A stretch of 64,000 bases of DNA from Halomonas sp. Its GTDB lineage: Bacteria; Pseudomonadota; Gammaproteobacteria; Pseudomonadales; Halomonadaceae. Shown piece after piece: positions 1 to 9,180 of the stretch (positions within the stretch are counted from its first letter, which is position 1; each line of letters starts with the position of its first letter). The position numbers were made by a program, and so were the translations under genes. The stretch is taken from contig NZ_JAGOBJ010000004.1 in NCBI RefSeq assembly GCF_017983445.1, forward strand, positions 248,001 through 312,000. Reading direction: 5' to 3'. A model generated the notes under the pieces. That model made no database searches and was not told the DNA's origin. It saw nothing but the letters and a program-made list of their open reading frames with translations.

Positions 1-1
1 T

Positions 2-862
2 CCTGACTTTCTTACCGGACGTAACATGGTGGGGCTGCTGCTTTCGATCACTCTGATAGGCAGCTTGGCGACCACCATGATGCTGGTATTGGCGCTGGGT
101 GAGGTGGATCTGTCGGTGGCCTCGATCGTGGCTTTTGCAGGGGTAGTCGCGGCGGTAGTCACCTCCAGCACCGGCAGCGTTTTTATCGGCGTAATGGGCG
201 GCATCGTTGCCGGGGGCGCAGTGGGCGCCTTTAACGGGTTCGTGATTGCCAAGTTTGGCATTAACTCGCTGATTGCGACATTGGCCGCGATGGAGTTTGT
301 GCGTGGGCTTGCCTATATCACCTCGGGTGGCGATGCGGTGATGATCACCGTGCCGGGCTTCTTTGACCTTGGCAGCGCTTCGTTTTTAGGTCTGACGCTG
401 CCGGTATGGACCATGCTGGCCTGCTTTGTGATCTTTGGCGTGGTACTCAATATGACCGCCTTCGGACGTAACGTGTTGGCCACCGGCGGTAATTCAGAAG
501 CCGCGTCGCTCGCGGGGGTCAATGTCCGTCGCCTCAAGATTATTGTCTTCGGTCTTCAAGGTGTGGTGGCGGGCGTTGTAGGTGTACTTCTAGCTTCGCG
601 CATGGGGCTGGGGGATCCCAATACCTCCATGGGGTTGGAGCTTGCGGTCATTTCTGCCTGTGTATTGGGCGGGGTGGCGCTATCGGGTGGCGTTGCCACC
701 ATCACTGGAGTCGTCGTCGGCGTACTGATCATGGGCTGTGTGCAGAACGCCATGGGGCTGCTTAACGTGCCGACCTTCTATCAATACCTGGTACGCGGAG
801 CGATTTTGCTGCTGGCGGTGATGTTTGACCGCTGGAAACAGACCCGCCGTCAGCGAGCCTGA
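2..862 (+). CDS. Sugar ABC transporter permease (AraH/RbsC-like), 5' end missing
   Basis: Inner-membrane permease of a pentose-type ABC importer. The reading frame is open from base 2 through an internal Met at base 26, and the residues before it (DFLTGRN) match the usual region ahead of the second membrane helix, so the real start lies upstream of the window. The visible 286 residues are almost entirely hydrophobic helices and carry the BPD_transp_2 pattern: GEVDLSVASI early, the 'NSEAASLAGVNVRRLK' coupling loop in the middle and 'LGGVALSGGVATITG' near the end. It is followed 74 bases later by an arabonate-type dehydratase, which suggests L-arabinose (or a related pentose) as substrate. AraH is the best name by context; the RbsC/XylH families look alike, so substrate is inference. 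Confidence 0.85.
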   Translation, partial: PDFLTGRNMVGLLLSITLIGSLATTMMLVLALGEVDLSVASIVAFAGVVAAVVTSSTGSVFIGVMGGIVAGGAVGAFNGFVIAKFGINSLIATLAAMEFVRGLAYITSGGDAVMITVPGFFDLGSASFLGLTLPVWTMLACFVIFGVVLNMTAFGRNVLATGGNSEAASLAGVNVRRLKIIVFGLQGVVAGVVGVLLASRMGLGDPNTSMGLELAVISACVLGGVALSGGVATITGVVVGVLIMGCVQNAMGLLNVPTFYQYLVRGAILLLAVMFDRWKQTRRQRA

Positions 863-936
863 TACTAAAAATTAGATTCTACCAACCAGGTTCTACCTTT
901 TGCTTCTATCTTCCAGTCTTGCACGGAGATTTCGCT

Positions 937-2682
937 ATGTCTGATCGCCAGCGTCCATTACGCAGTGCCGAGTGGTTTGGCACCGCCGACAAGAACGGCT
1001 TTATGTACCGCAGTTGGATGAAAAACCAAGGCATTCCCGATCATGAGTTTCAGGGCAAACCGATCATTGGCATTTGCAATACTTGGTCGGAGCTCACCCC
1101 CTGTAACGCCCACTTTCGCAAGCTGGCTGAGCATGTGAAGAAAGGGGTATTAGAGGCGGGAGGCTACCCGGTCGAGTTCCCGGTATTCTCCAACGGCGAG
1201 TCCAACCTGCGCCCCACTGCGATGTTTACCCGCAATCTGGCCAGCATGGATGTGGAAGAAGCCATTCGCGGTAACCCGATAGACGCTGTGGTACTGCTGG
1301 TGGGTTGTGACAAAACGACTCCCGCACTATTAATGGGCGCGGCGAGCTGCGATATCCCCACTATCGTGGTCACTGGCGGCCCGATGCTCAACGGCAAGCA
1401 CAAGGGTAAGGATATTGGCTCGGGTACCGTGGTCTGGAAGCTCTCCGAACAGGTCAAGGCCGGTGAAATTTCGCTGCATGACTTTATGGCGGCCGAAGCG
1501 GGCATGTCGCGCTCTGCGGGTACCTGTAACACCATGGGCACTGCCTCCACCATGGCCTGCATGGCCGAGTCGCTAGGCACTTCGCTTCCCCATAACGCTG
1601 CGATCCCGGCGGTGGATTCGCGCCGCTACGTGCTTGCCCACCTTTCCGGCAACCGGATTGTCGAGATGGTCAATGAAGATCTCAGACTCTCCAAGATTCT
1701 TACCAAGGAGGCGTTTGATAACGCTATCCGCACCAATGCGGCCATTGGCGGCTCGACCAACGCGGTGATTCATCTCAAGGCCATTGCCGGACGTATCGGA
1801 GTCGATCTTCAACTGGACGACTGGAGTCGGGTAGGCCGCGGTACCCCTACGGTGGTCGACCTGCAGCCTTCGGGGCGCTTTCTGATGGAGGAGTTCTACT
1901 ATGCAGGTGGCCTGCCCGCTGTGCTCAAACGCCTGGGCGAAGCGGATCGCTTGCCCTTTAAAGACGCGCTAACCGTTAACGGCAAAACCCTATGGGAAAA
2001 CGTTAAAGACGCCCCGCTGTATAACGACGAGGTCATCCGCCCGCTGAATAATCCGCTCACCGCGGATGGCGGCATCTGCGTACTGCGCGGCAATCTGGCG
2101 CCGAATGGTGCGGTATTAAAGCCCTCGGCGGCGACGGCCGAGCTTATGCAGCACCGTGGCCGCGCGGTCGTTTTTGAGGATTTCGACGATTACAAGGCAC
2201 GCATCAACGACCCCGACCTAGAGGTTGAAGCCAACGATATCCTGGTCATGAAGCATTGCGGCCCTCGTGGGTATCACGGCATGGCCGAAGTCGGCAATAT
2301 GGGCCTGCCGCCCAAGATCCTCGCCCAGGGCGTTACCGATATGGTGCGTATTTCCGATGCCCGAATGAGCGGCACCGCCTACGGAACCGTGGTACTGCAC
2401 GTGGCTCCGGAAGCCGCGGCGGGTGGCCCGCTGGCTGCGGTGCGCAACGGCGATATGATCGAACTCGACTGCGCAAGTGGTCGGTTACATCTGGACATCA
2501 GCGACGCTGAGCTGAGTGCACGCCTGGCTGAAAGCGACCCGACGGAAGCCTCAACGTTAATCGCCCGCCAAGGCGGTTACCGCCAGCTGTATATCGAGCA
2601 TGTGCTACAGGCGGACGAGGGCTGCGACTTTGACTTTCTGGTGGGCTGTCGGGGAGCGGAAGTACCGCGTCACTCACACTAG
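937..2682 (+). CDS. araC: L-arabonate dehydratase (IlvD/Edd family)
   Basis: Dehydrates L-arabonate to 2-keto-3-deoxy-L-arabonate in the non-phosphorylative (Weimberg-type) pentose pathway. It is a cytoplasmic Fe-S enzyme of the IlvD/Edd family with 581 residues, the normal length. The sugar-acid branch is recognisable from the opening SAEWFG and GFMYRSW segments. Candidate [2Fe-2S] ligands are C56, C124 (VGCDKTTPA) and C197 (GTCNTMG), offset by three from the characterised Rhizobium enzyme; the lysine after C124 is the one usually carboxylated. A TTG at 919 is in frame, but the ATG at 937 has GGAG nine bases ahead and begins where the family begins. The gene lies behind a sugar ABC permease, consistent with one catabolic operon. 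Other pentonates (D-xylonate, D-fuconate) cannot be excluded. The symbol araC follows Weimberg-pathway usage and is not the E. coli regulator. Confidence 0.85.
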   Translation: MSDRQRPLRSAEWFGTADKNGFMYRSWMKNQGIPDHEFQGKPIIGICNTWSELTPCNAHFRKLAEHVKKGVLEAGGYPVEFPVFSNGESNLRPTAMFTRNLASMDVEEAIRGNPIDAVVLLVGCDKTTPALLMGAASCDIPTIVVTGGPMLNGKHKGKDIGSGTVVWKLSEQVKAGEISLHDFMAAEAGMSRSAGTCNTMGTASTMACMAESLGTSLPHNAAIPAVDSRRYVLAHLSGNRIVEMVNEDLRLSKILTKEAFDNAIRTNAAIGGSTNAVIHLKAIAGRIGVDLQLDDWSRVGRGTPTVVDLQPSGRFLMEEFYYAGGLPAVLKRLGEADRLPFKDALTVNGKTLWENVKDAPLYNDEVIRPLNNPLTADGGICVLRGNLAPNGAVLKPSAATAELMQHRGRAVVFEDFDDYKARINDPDLEVEANDILVMKHCGPRGYHGMAEVGNMGLPPKILAQGVTDMVRISDARMSGTAYGTVVLHVAPEAAAGGPLAAVRNGDMIELDCASGRLHLDISDAELSARLAESDPTEASTLIARQGGYRQLYIEHVLQADEGCDFDFLVGCRGAEVPRHSH

Positions 2683-2719
2683 CCACATTGTTCACTGGTT
2701 GTTATCCAAAAGTGAGGAC

Positions 2720-2839
2720 ATGAGTATGCAGGGCGTAGGTCAGGTGAGTGTTTTAAATGCTCGCCTGGCGTTAGATATTACGAGTAAGAGGCGGCTGAAT
2801 GATATGCGTCAAGCTCAAGGCCTAGATTTACAGAAGTGA
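2720..2839 (+). CDS. Possible small protein, 39 codons
   Basis: Short frame MSMQGVGQV... ending LDLQK, with a GAGGA element just ahead. From the ATG at 2726 the Shine-Dalgarno spacing is about seven bases, so the real start may be the second Met (37 residues). It is basic and helical in character, with no signal or membrane segment, and I recognise no family. It follows the dehydratase by 37 bases. The rest of the gap to 3130 is AT-rich and shows no other gene. Weak call based on ribosome-binding site and protein-like composition only. Confidence 0.3.
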   Translation: MSMQGVGQVSVLNARLALDITSKRRLNDMRQAQGLDLQK

Positions 2840-3130
2840 GAAAGCCAATTGACTGTATATTAATCTCATTTGGCATGGACAACGGGGCCCATGTGTCAGA
2901 GATAGCCAATAAAATCTTAAATATAATTATAAAAGCAGAAAGCTGGCACGCTTTGAGTTTCTTCAAAGTTATGAATTTTAATGTTTTTTTATTCCTGTAA
3001 GTAAGCTTGGTATGGCGAGTGCAATATCCAAGACAAGAACGCAGCATCAGGAGGATGTCTGGTTCTTGGCTAGATGTTTCTTATTTAAATTTATGAAGTA
3101 ACAGAAAGCGTATTACTTAGGAGGCACGAC

Positions 3131-3418
3131 ATGAAAATGGAAGCTCTGAAGAAACTAGGTATTTTAGGCGTATCTTTTGGTCTGATTGCAAGCCCGCTGG
3201 CTTTTGCTGAAATGGAAAGTGGTACTGAGCAAGAACCCATGCCGCAAGAAGAGCCGATGCAGGACGAGCAAGGCAGCTTCAACTCTTATGATACTGAGCA
3301 GCAAGATCAAGATGTAACCACCGAGTATGAAGAGGAAGAGCAAGAATTCACTTACGAAGAAGAGGAAGAGGAGCAGGAATTCGAAACCACTGATTCCGAT
3401 GACGATACCCAGTGGTAA
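3131..3418 (+). CDS. Small exported acidic (Glu-rich) protein
   Basis: 95 residues. A clear Sec signal peptide (basic MKMEALKK, hydrophobic core, probable cleavage after AFA around residue 26) is followed by a mature part made almost only of Glu, Gln, Asp, Ser and Thr, with EEEEE-type tracts and no Cys. The mature protein is extremely acidic and probably disordered. A strong AGGAGG lies seven bases before the ATG, and a good terminator follows directly, so it is a monocistronic, probably well expressed gene. The function is unknown; a periplasmic or secreted acidic protein fits a halophilic lifestyle or cation binding, but that is inference. Confidence 0.7.
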   Translation: MKMEALKKLGILGVSFGLIASPLAFAEMESGTEQEPMPQEEPMQDEQGSFNSYDTEQQDQDVTTEYEEEEQEFTYEEEEEEQEFETTDSDDDTQW

Positions 3419-3466
3419 GTAACCCGCTAATGGAATGACTCTTGTTCTGGTTCACGGATGAACCAC

Positions 3467-3497
3467 AAAATGCCCCGCCGATTGCGGGGCATTTTTG
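3467..3497 (+). terminator. Rho-independent terminator of the acidic-protein gene
   Basis: Perfect 8-bp stem (TGCCCCGC at 3471-3478 with GCGGGGCA at 3484-3491), five-base loop, then TTTTT. It is 50 bases past the stop codon. Confidence 0.85.
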
Positions 3498-3591
3498 CGT
3501 TTAAAGCATTGCTTAGAGGCAGTCGATTTATAGGCTATTGTTAAACGTGATTAATCATCTGATCCGTAACGACAACAAGGACGCCTTTATC

Positions 3592-4698
3592 GTGGTGAAC
3601 TGGAAGGAAACGCCGCAGCTACCCAAAGCCGAAGGACGTATTGAAGCTATTGATCTGGCTCGGGGCATTGCCATTGGTCTGATGATTGTAAGTCATGCGG
3701 TAAGCGGGTTGGTGGGCATTCGCAATGTGCCCGACTGGGGCATGGTGCCGATTCATTTATTAACCAAATTTTCCTCGTCGCTATTTATTTTAGTGTTCGG
3801 CATCGCGCTGGCGGTGGCCTTTCTTTCCCAGACTCAAGCGGACGATTGGCCCAAGCGGCGCCTGAAATTATGGCTTCGCGCGTTGGAGGTCTGGTTCTGG
3901 TACAAGGCGCTGGTCATTATCGAAATGCTGCCCTTTAGTGCCCCTGCCGATATTGTGGATACGCTGCTTTATGGCCGCTTTGCTATCTGGGTGGAGATTC
4001 TTGGGTTCTATGCCATCGCGCTACTTTGGGTGCCATTGATCCTGCCGCTATGGGCACGGGCACCTCTTTGGAGCCGTATTGCCACGATTATCGGTTTGGC
4101 TGCACTTTCCGCTTGGCTGCAAGGGTTTACCTTTGGTGGAAATGACATTTTGAAAGCTTTCCTGGTGGATCATCAAGACCATTACGCCTGGGGGCAGGTT
4201 AGTCGAGCGCCGCTAATATTTATCGGCTTATTGATCGGTGAGGCGTTACTGCGCTGTTACTTTACTGCCCAGCTGCGTCGCCGCCTGGTGTTGTCGCTGC
4301 TGAGTGTAGGCGCCTTAATGGTGGTGGCGTTTTATGGCTTCGCTTTTGCTGAAGGCGATGCTTATGCGGCGATGATGGCTGTTGCCAATAACGTTGGCAA
4401 ACATCCCCCCGGCCTTCAGTTCACGCTGTTCAGCTTAGGCGGTGCGTTTGTCCTGCTCGCGTTGGCGCTGGCTGGCGGCGCAATGGCCGCGAAGGCACTT
4501 TTGCCTTTAACCGTGGTCGGTAGCGATGCGTTAAAAGCCTTCATTTTTCATATTGTGATGATTTTTCTGGTACTGCGCTTTCTGCTGCAAGGGGAGGGCG
4601 CGTACACCTATCCACAGGCACTGGGTATTGGAGGGCTGTTAATACTCGGCGCAGCCGCCTGGATTTGGCTAACCCGCTGGATAGCCGCTCACCGCTAA
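3592..4698 (+). CDS. Multi-spanning membrane protein, acyltransferase-like (DUF1624/HGSNAT type)
   Basis: About 368 residues with roughly ten hydrophobic helices. The N-terminal motif RIEAIDLARGIAIGLMIVSHAV, with a conserved Asp and Arg then Ser-His in the first helix, is typical of the DUF1624/heparan-alpha-glucosaminide N-acetyltransferase-like and acyltransferase-3-like families. These move acyl groups across the inner membrane onto glycans or lipids. The substrate here is unknown. The frame opens at a TTG at 3538, but I prefer the GTG at 3592 because AAGGA lies ten bases ahead and the homology-like part begins shortly after; the GTG at 3595 is nearly as good. The next gene, a secreted serine hydrolase, starts 14 bases downstream, so the two are probably co-transcribed and act on the envelope. 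Confidence 0.65.
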   Translation: MVNWKETPQLPKAEGRIEAIDLARGIAIGLMIVSHAVSGLVGIRNVPDWGMVPIHLLTKFSSSLFILVFGIALAVAFLSQTQADDWPKRRLKLWLRALEVWFWYKALVIIEMLPFSAPADIVDTLLYGRFAIWVEILGFYAIALLWVPLILPLWARAPLWSRIATIIGLAALSAWLQGFTFGGNDILKAFLVDHQDHYAWGQVSRAPLIFIGLLIGEALLRCYFTAQLRRRLVLSLLSVGALMVVAFYGFAFAEGDAYAAMMAVANNVGKHPPGLQFTLFSLGGAFVLLALALAGGAMAAKALLPLTVVGSDALKAFIFHIVMIFLVLRFLLQGEGAYTYPQALGIGGLLILGAAAWIWLTRWIAAHR

Positions 4699-4711
4699 AA
4701 GAGGTAATGAT

Positions 4712-5821
4712 TTGCAACGGATTCAACGCTGGCTGTTAGGTATCGCTTTCTTGATCGCACTGCCTGCCTACGCCGATGGGTACGAAACTAACTGGTACTA
4801 TGAGGTCGATAAACAGAGCATCTGGCAGGGCGATTTAAATGCCCGGATAGCCGCCATTGAAGAGGTGTTTGGCGGGGCGCTCGGGGTTTATGTACAAGAT
4901 CTGACGACCGGCGAGGCATATTCATGGCAGGCTGATCGTCCCTGGTATCTGGCTTCGCTGGTAAAAGTGCCTATCGCCGCGCAAGTGTTCGCCGAGCGCC
5001 AGGCGGGCGCGTTGTCGCTTGATGAGCGGTTAACGCTTGCGCGCAGTGACTTTGTGGATGGCGCCGGTCCGGTCATCTGGCATGACCCCGGTACGCCCAT
5101 CTCGGTTCGCTACCTGCTGGAGCAGATGATTACCGTCAGCGATAACACGGCGTCCGATATGTTGATTGAGCGTGTCGGGCTTAGCGAGATTAACGCGCGC
5201 GCCAGAACCATGATTGCCGCCAGCGGGGGAAATCCTGACGATATTGGCCCAATTACCAAGCTCGTGGGCGTACGTCAGGGCGTATACGGGCAGTTTCATC
5301 CAGATGCTAAAAACTTAACCGGTATGGACTTTATCGCACTGCGTCAGCATCGCTTAAGTCAGCGGGGTATCGCGCTGGCTCGGCTTCTAGGCGTTAATCA
5401 GGCGGCGTTACTGCAGCCTAATTATGACCATGCTTTTGATGCCTATGAAGCCACCGGTGAAAACGTCGGCACGCTGCGTGCTTACGGTGACCTGCTGGCC
5501 AGTTTATATAATGGGGCAACGAGTGACTTGGACGCCGATCAGCGTCAGGCATTACTGGAAGTCATGCAGCGTACTCGCTCAGGTGACAAGCGTTTGACGG
5601 CAGGCATGGGCGATGGGATCAGCTTTGCGCATAAAACCGGCACCCAGCATCGACGCAGTTGTGATGCAGGCGTTGCCACGCGGGCAGATGAAAGCGCCCA
5701 TGTTGGCCCTTGGGTCATCGTTACCTGTAGCCGCGGCCCGCTTGCCCTGAGTGACCATGAGCACGCGCTGGCGCAGGTCGGTGAGGCGCTACGCTACAGT
5801 GGGGCGCTAGGTGCGCCTTGA
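4712..5821 (+). CDS. Exported serine hydrolase, class A beta-lactamase-like
   Basis: 369 residues with a signal peptide (RWLLGIAFLIALPAYA). The fold is that of class A beta-lactamases and related serine hydrolases: S82-L-V-K85 gives the nucleophile and general base, S143-D144-N145 the second motif and K308-T309-G310 the third. The separation between the second and third motifs is larger than in true class A enzymes, owing to an insert around residues 190-235. With no clear omega-loop Glu by eye, resistance activity should not be assumed; a periplasmic peptidase or transpeptidase-like role is as likely. The start is TTG with AAAAGAGGT seven bases ahead. It lies directly behind the membrane acyltransferase-like gene. 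Confidence 0.75.
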   Translation: MQRIQRWLLGIAFLIALPAYADGYETNWYYEVDKQSIWQGDLNARIAAIEEVFGGALGVYVQDLTTGEAYSWQADRPWYLASLVKVPIAAQVFAERQAGALSLDERLTLARSDFVDGAGPVIWHDPGTPISVRYLLEQMITVSDNTASDMLIERVGLSEINARARTMIAASGGNPDDIGPITKLVGVRQGVYGQFHPDAKNLTGMDFIALRQHRLSQRGIALARLLGVNQAALLQPNYDHAFDAYEATGENVGTLRAYGDLLASLYNGATSDLDADQRQALLEVMQRTRSGDKRLTAGMGDGISFAHKTGTQHRRSCDAGVATRADESAHVGPWVIVTCSRGPLALSDHEHALAQVGEALRYSGALGAP

Positions 5822-5899
5822 TGGCTCAGGTAACCACAACTCATGCGTGGGCGTGATAAACTAGCGACCCACAATCTTGGTTAAATGAAGGAGCTTGTT

Positions 5900-6178
5900 A
5901 TGGCACGTGCCAGCGCCCGTCACATTTTGGTGAACAGTGAAGAACAGTGTTTAGCGCTTAAGCAGGAAATTGAAAATGGCCGCGATTTTGCGGAAGTGGC
6001 CAAGCAGCATTCAAGCTGCCCTTCTGGCCGTCAAGGCGGCGATTTGGGTAGCTTTGGCCCCGGCCAGATGGTGCCTGAGTTCGATAAGGTCGTGTTCAGC
6101 GGTGAGCTGGGTCAGGTACATGGCCCGGTAAAAACGCAGTTTGGTTACCACCTGCTCGAAATCACTGACCGCAGCTAA
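5900..6178 (+). CDS. ppiC: Peptidyl-prolyl cis-trans isomerase C (parvulin)
   Basis: Single-domain cytoplasmic parvulin of 92 residues, the same size as E. coli PpiC. The rotamase signature is complete: ARHILV at the start, DFAEVAKQHSSCPSG, GGDLGSFGPGQMVPEF and FGYHLLEI at the end. It catalyses proline isomerisation during folding. A Met at 5885 is in frame, but the AAGGAG at 5888-5893 lies inside that extension and serves the ATG at 5900. Monocistronic, with its own terminator downstream. Confidence 0.93.
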   Translation: MARASARHILVNSEEQCLALKQEIENGRDFAEVAKQHSSCPSGRQGGDLGSFGPGQMVPEFDKVVFSGELGQVHGPVKTQFGYHLLEITDRS

Positions 6179-6196
6179 GCGGCCAGTATTTCTATA

Positions 6197-6233
6197 GCCG
6201 TGCAACGCCCTCAGGCGTGCACGGCTTATTTTT
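6197..6233 (+). terminator. Rho-independent terminator after ppiC
   Basis: GCCGTGCA (6197-6204) pairs with TGCACGGC (6218-6225), with an inner CGCC/GGCG extension. It is followed by TTATTTTT and sits 18 bases after the ppiC stop. Confidence 0.85.
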
Positions 6234-6313
6234 CGCATTAACGTAATGCGTGATATCGCGTAAAAACTGCCTCATAAGTCGCGGCTTTTACGCTGTGGTG
6301 GGAGGAGTACGCC

Positions 6314-7249
6314 TTGAACGACCCGATTATTTCGATTAATGGCCTGAATAAAACCTACGAAGGCGGCTTTCAGGCACTTACGCGTGTGGATTTATCTATT
6401 CAACGCGGCGAGATTTTTGCCCTGCTTGGCCCCAACGGGGCAGGCAAAACCACGCTGATCAGCGTGGTGTGTGGCCTGGTGAATCCTACCGAAGGCCAGG
6501 TAGTGATTGATGGTTTCGATAGCGTGACTCACTACCGCCAGGCGCGCGAACGTATTGGTCTGGTACCCCAGGAACTGACCAACGAAGCCTTTGAAACGGT
6601 ATGGAACACGGTCAGCTTTAGCCGCGGCCTGTTTGGCAAAGCGCCTGACCCTGCGCATATCGAAAAGGTGCTTAAATCACTGGCACTATGGGATAAGCGC
6701 AATAACCGTTTATTGACGCTTTCCGGCGGCATGAAGCGCCGCGTGCTGATCGCCAAGGCACTCTCCCATGAGCCGCGCATCCTGTTTTTGGATGAGCCGA
6801 CCGCCGGTGTGGATGTTGAGCTTCGCCGGGACATGTGGGAAGTCGTGCGCGGGCTGCGTGAAAGCGGGGTGACGATCATTCTCACCACGCACTACATTGA
6901 AGAAGCCGAAGAGATGGCCGACCGCATCGGGGTGATTAATCGCGGGGAAATCGTATTGGTGGAAGAGAAAGCCGCCCTGATGCAGAAACTGGGCAGCAAG
7001 CAACTAACTCTGCATCTACAAAAACCCCTGATTGAACTGCCGGATACGCTGCAACGTGAAGCGCTCAGCCTGACCGCTAACGGATACGAGCTGGTGTACA
7101 CCTACGACGGCCGCCAGGACGAAGAGGGCCACGGCATCTCAACATTGCTGGCGACGCTTGAGCGTGAAGGCATCACGTTCAAGGATCTGCATACGCGGCA
7201 GAGTTCGCTTGAAGATATTTTTGTCGATTTAGTTAAGGAGCGTGCATGA
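6314..7249 (+). CDS. ABC-2 type exporter, ATP-binding subunit (YadG-like)
   Basis: 311 residues; ATPase of a YadGH/DrrAB-type exporter. Walker A GPNGAGKT lies near residue 39, the signature LSGGMKRR near 137, Walker [11 protein letters not shown] near 157, and the H-loop [14 protein letters not shown] follows. The C-terminal ~90 residues are the extension usual for this family. The start is TTG, with GGAGGAG six bases ahead. Its last four bases overlap the permease gene (ATGA), so the two are translationally coupled. Substrate unknown. Confidence 0.9.
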   Translation: MNDPIISINGLNKTYEGGFQALTRVDLSIQRGEIFALLGPNGAGKTTLISVVCGLVNPTEGQVVIDGFDSVTHYRQARERIGLVPQELTNEAFETVWNTVSFSRGLFGKAPDPAHIEKVLKSLALWDKRNNRLLTLSGGMKRRVLIAKALSHEPRILFLDEPTAGVDVELRRDMWEVVRGLRESGVTIILTTHYIEEAEEMADRIGVINRGEIVLVEEKAALMQKLGSKQLTLHLQKPLIELPDTLQREALSLTANGYELVYTYDGRQDEEGHGISTLLATLEREGITFKDLHTRQSSLEDIFVDLVKERA

Positions 7250-8007
7250 ACCTTCATCCTGTTCGCGCCATTTATATGGCGGAAATGGCGCGCACGCGGC
7301 GTACTCTGTTACAGAGTATCGTGTCGCCGGTCATCTCGACCTCGCTCTACTTTGTGGTGTTCGGCGCGGCTATTGGCTCACGCATCAGTGAAATTGGTGG
7401 GGTGAGTTACGGTGCCTTTATCGTGCCGGGGTTGATCATGCTGATGCTGCTGACCCAAAGCGTTTCCAACGCCTCGTTCGGTATTTTCTTTCCCAAGTTC
7501 TCAGGCAGCATTTACGAGATATTATCGGCACCGATTTCGTATCTGGAAATTGTGATTGGCTATGTGGGAGCGGCGGCTTCCAAGTCGATTCTGTTGGGGC
7601 TGATTATTCTGGGTACATCGAGCTTTTTTGTGCCGCTGGAAATTGCTCATCCTTTCTGGATGCTGACGTTTCTGGTATTAACCGCCATCACCTTTAGCCT
7701 GCTTGGGTTCATTATCGGCATCTGGGCGGATGGCTTTGACAAGCTGCAGCTTGTGCCGCTGTTGATTATTACGCCGCTGACTTTCCTTGGTGGCAGCTTT
7801 TACTCGATTGATATGCTGCCCCCCTTCTGGCAGACGGTGACGCTTGCTAATCCGGTGGTCTATCTGGTGAGCGGTTTTCGCTGGAGCTTCTATGGTATTA
7901 GCGATGTTAGCGTGGTAGCCAGCGTAGCCATGATTACGCTGTTTTTGGTCGCAAGCCTTGGCGCTATTGCCTGGATATTCCGTACCGGTTATCGCCTTAA
8001 GCCATAA
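7246..8007 (+). CDS. ABC-2 type exporter, permease subunit (YadH-like)
   Basis: 253 residues with six hydrophobic segments and the ABC-2 signature in the second half ([25 protein letters not shown], then the [14 protein letters not shown] loop). Length and partner match E. coli YadH. It forms the membrane channel with the ATPase encoded immediately upstream. The substrate is unknown; drug, polysaccharide or lipid export are the usual guesses for the family. Confidence 0.9.
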   Translation: MNLHPVRAIYMAEMARTRRTLLQSIVSPVISTSLYFVVFGAAIGSRISEIGGVSYGAFIVPGLIMLMLLTQSVSNASFGIFFPKFSGSIYEILSAPISYLEIVIGYVGAAASKSILLGLIILGTSSFFVPLEIAHPFWMLTFLVLTAITFSLLGFIIGIWADGFDKLQLVPLLIITPLTFLGGSFYSIDMLPPFWQTVTLANPVVYLVSGFRWSFYGISDVSVVASVAMITLFLVASLGAIAWIFRTGYRLKP

Positions 8008-8054
8008 CCCACGCCGCCGTACTTCTGTTTATTGTCTGGAGCTGATGCCACCTT

Positions 8055-9062
8055 ATGCCGCTACTGCAAAGTATTGTTCACCGCCTGGATCCATCGCTTG
8101 ATGGCGAACGCCTGACCCTAACGGCAGCGCCTGCACTCGCTGAAAGCGATGATCCGGCAATGGCAAGCCTTGTGAACGGGCTAAACGACACCTATAACAC
8201 CAAGGCCAAAGGCTGGGGGCGTTTTGCTGAAGAGGGCGAGCAGGCAGGACCGCTGGTTGCCTGGCTGCGCGATTATATGGCAGGCACGCAGGATTTCACC
8301 CAGCTTTCAACAGCGATTGCCGAGCGCCTGGCGCGCGAGCTGCAAGAGCAACTCTCGGTAAGCGGCTATTTACTGCTCGCACATTTACGCCAGGGCGACA
8401 CGGAAACCCTGTTTGTGGCGTTAGTCCATCAGCGTGAAGGCATCGGCATTAACGAGGCACATCAAGCGGTGCCCGCGGCGCAGTTAAATACCAGCCAGCT
8501 GACTTTGGCCGCTCGGGTCAATTTAACCCAGTGGCAAAGTGATGCGCCAAACGCCCAATACGTATCATTTTTAAAAGACCGCGGCGGGAAAAAACTCGCC
8601 GAGGGCATGGTGGCCTTGCTGGGCATGGAGGAAGGCATTGATGCCCCGGCAGAAACCCGAACGCTATTAAAAGCCTTCAGCGACTATGTTGAAAAAGAAG
8701 ATTTCGATGAAGACGCCAGCCGCGACAAAACCGATACCCTGGTGGATTATGCCAATGAACAGCTGCGCCGCGGTGAACCCATGACGCTTGAAGCGCTCTC
8801 TGAGCTTGTGGACGAGCAGCAGCCTAAAGCGTTTTTTGAGCATATCCGTAATGCCGACTACGGGCTCGCTGCGGAAATCCCGCCAGATAAGCGCACCATT
8901 AGCCAGTTTCGGCGTTTTACCGGGCGCGCAGGGGGTGTTTCCATCAGCTTTGACTCGCATCTACTGGGTTCCAGCATCGAGTATGACGAGAGCCAGGATC
9001 GGCTGATTATCAAGCAGGTGCCCAAGCAGCTCAAAGAGCAGCTTGCCAAGCGTAAATCGTGA
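8055..9062 (+). CDS. yejK: Nucleoid-associated protein YejK (NdpA)
   Basis: 335 residues, the same length as E. coli YejK/NdpA. The N-terminal LLQSIVHRLD, the NGLNDTYNTKAKGWGRF segment and the C-terminal FRRFTGRAGGVSISFDS block are family hallmarks. It is an abundant dsDNA-binding nucleoid protein of gammaproteobacteria; its exact role in chromosome organisation is not well defined. It stands alone between the ABC exporter and the TerB-like gene. Confidence 0.9.
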   Translation: MPLLQSIVHRLDPSLDGERLTLTAAPALAESDDPAMASLVNGLNDTYNTKAKGWGRFAEEGEQAGPLVAWLRDYMAGTQDFTQLSTAIAERLARELQEQLSVSGYLLLAHLRQGDTETLFVALVHQREGIGINEAHQAVPAAQLNTSQLTLAARVNLTQWQSDAPNAQYVSFLKDRGGKKLAEGMVALLGMEEGIDAPAETRTLLKAFSDYVEKEDFDEDASRDKTDTLVDYANEQLRRGEPMTLEALSELVDEQQPKAFFEHIRNADYGLAAEIPPDKRTISQFRRFTGRAGGVSISFDSHLLGSSIEYDESQDRLIIKQVPKQLKEQLAKRKS

Positions 9063-9180
9063 ATGGTGAGCTGTGAAGGGTGAGTGGTAAATCGTTGGAG
9101 TGGAGAGGGCGGTGGTTGGGCACTTCGCCTGTTGTTTGACGTCGAATGTTGAGATACATGTATTATCAGGAGAGCGCCCT

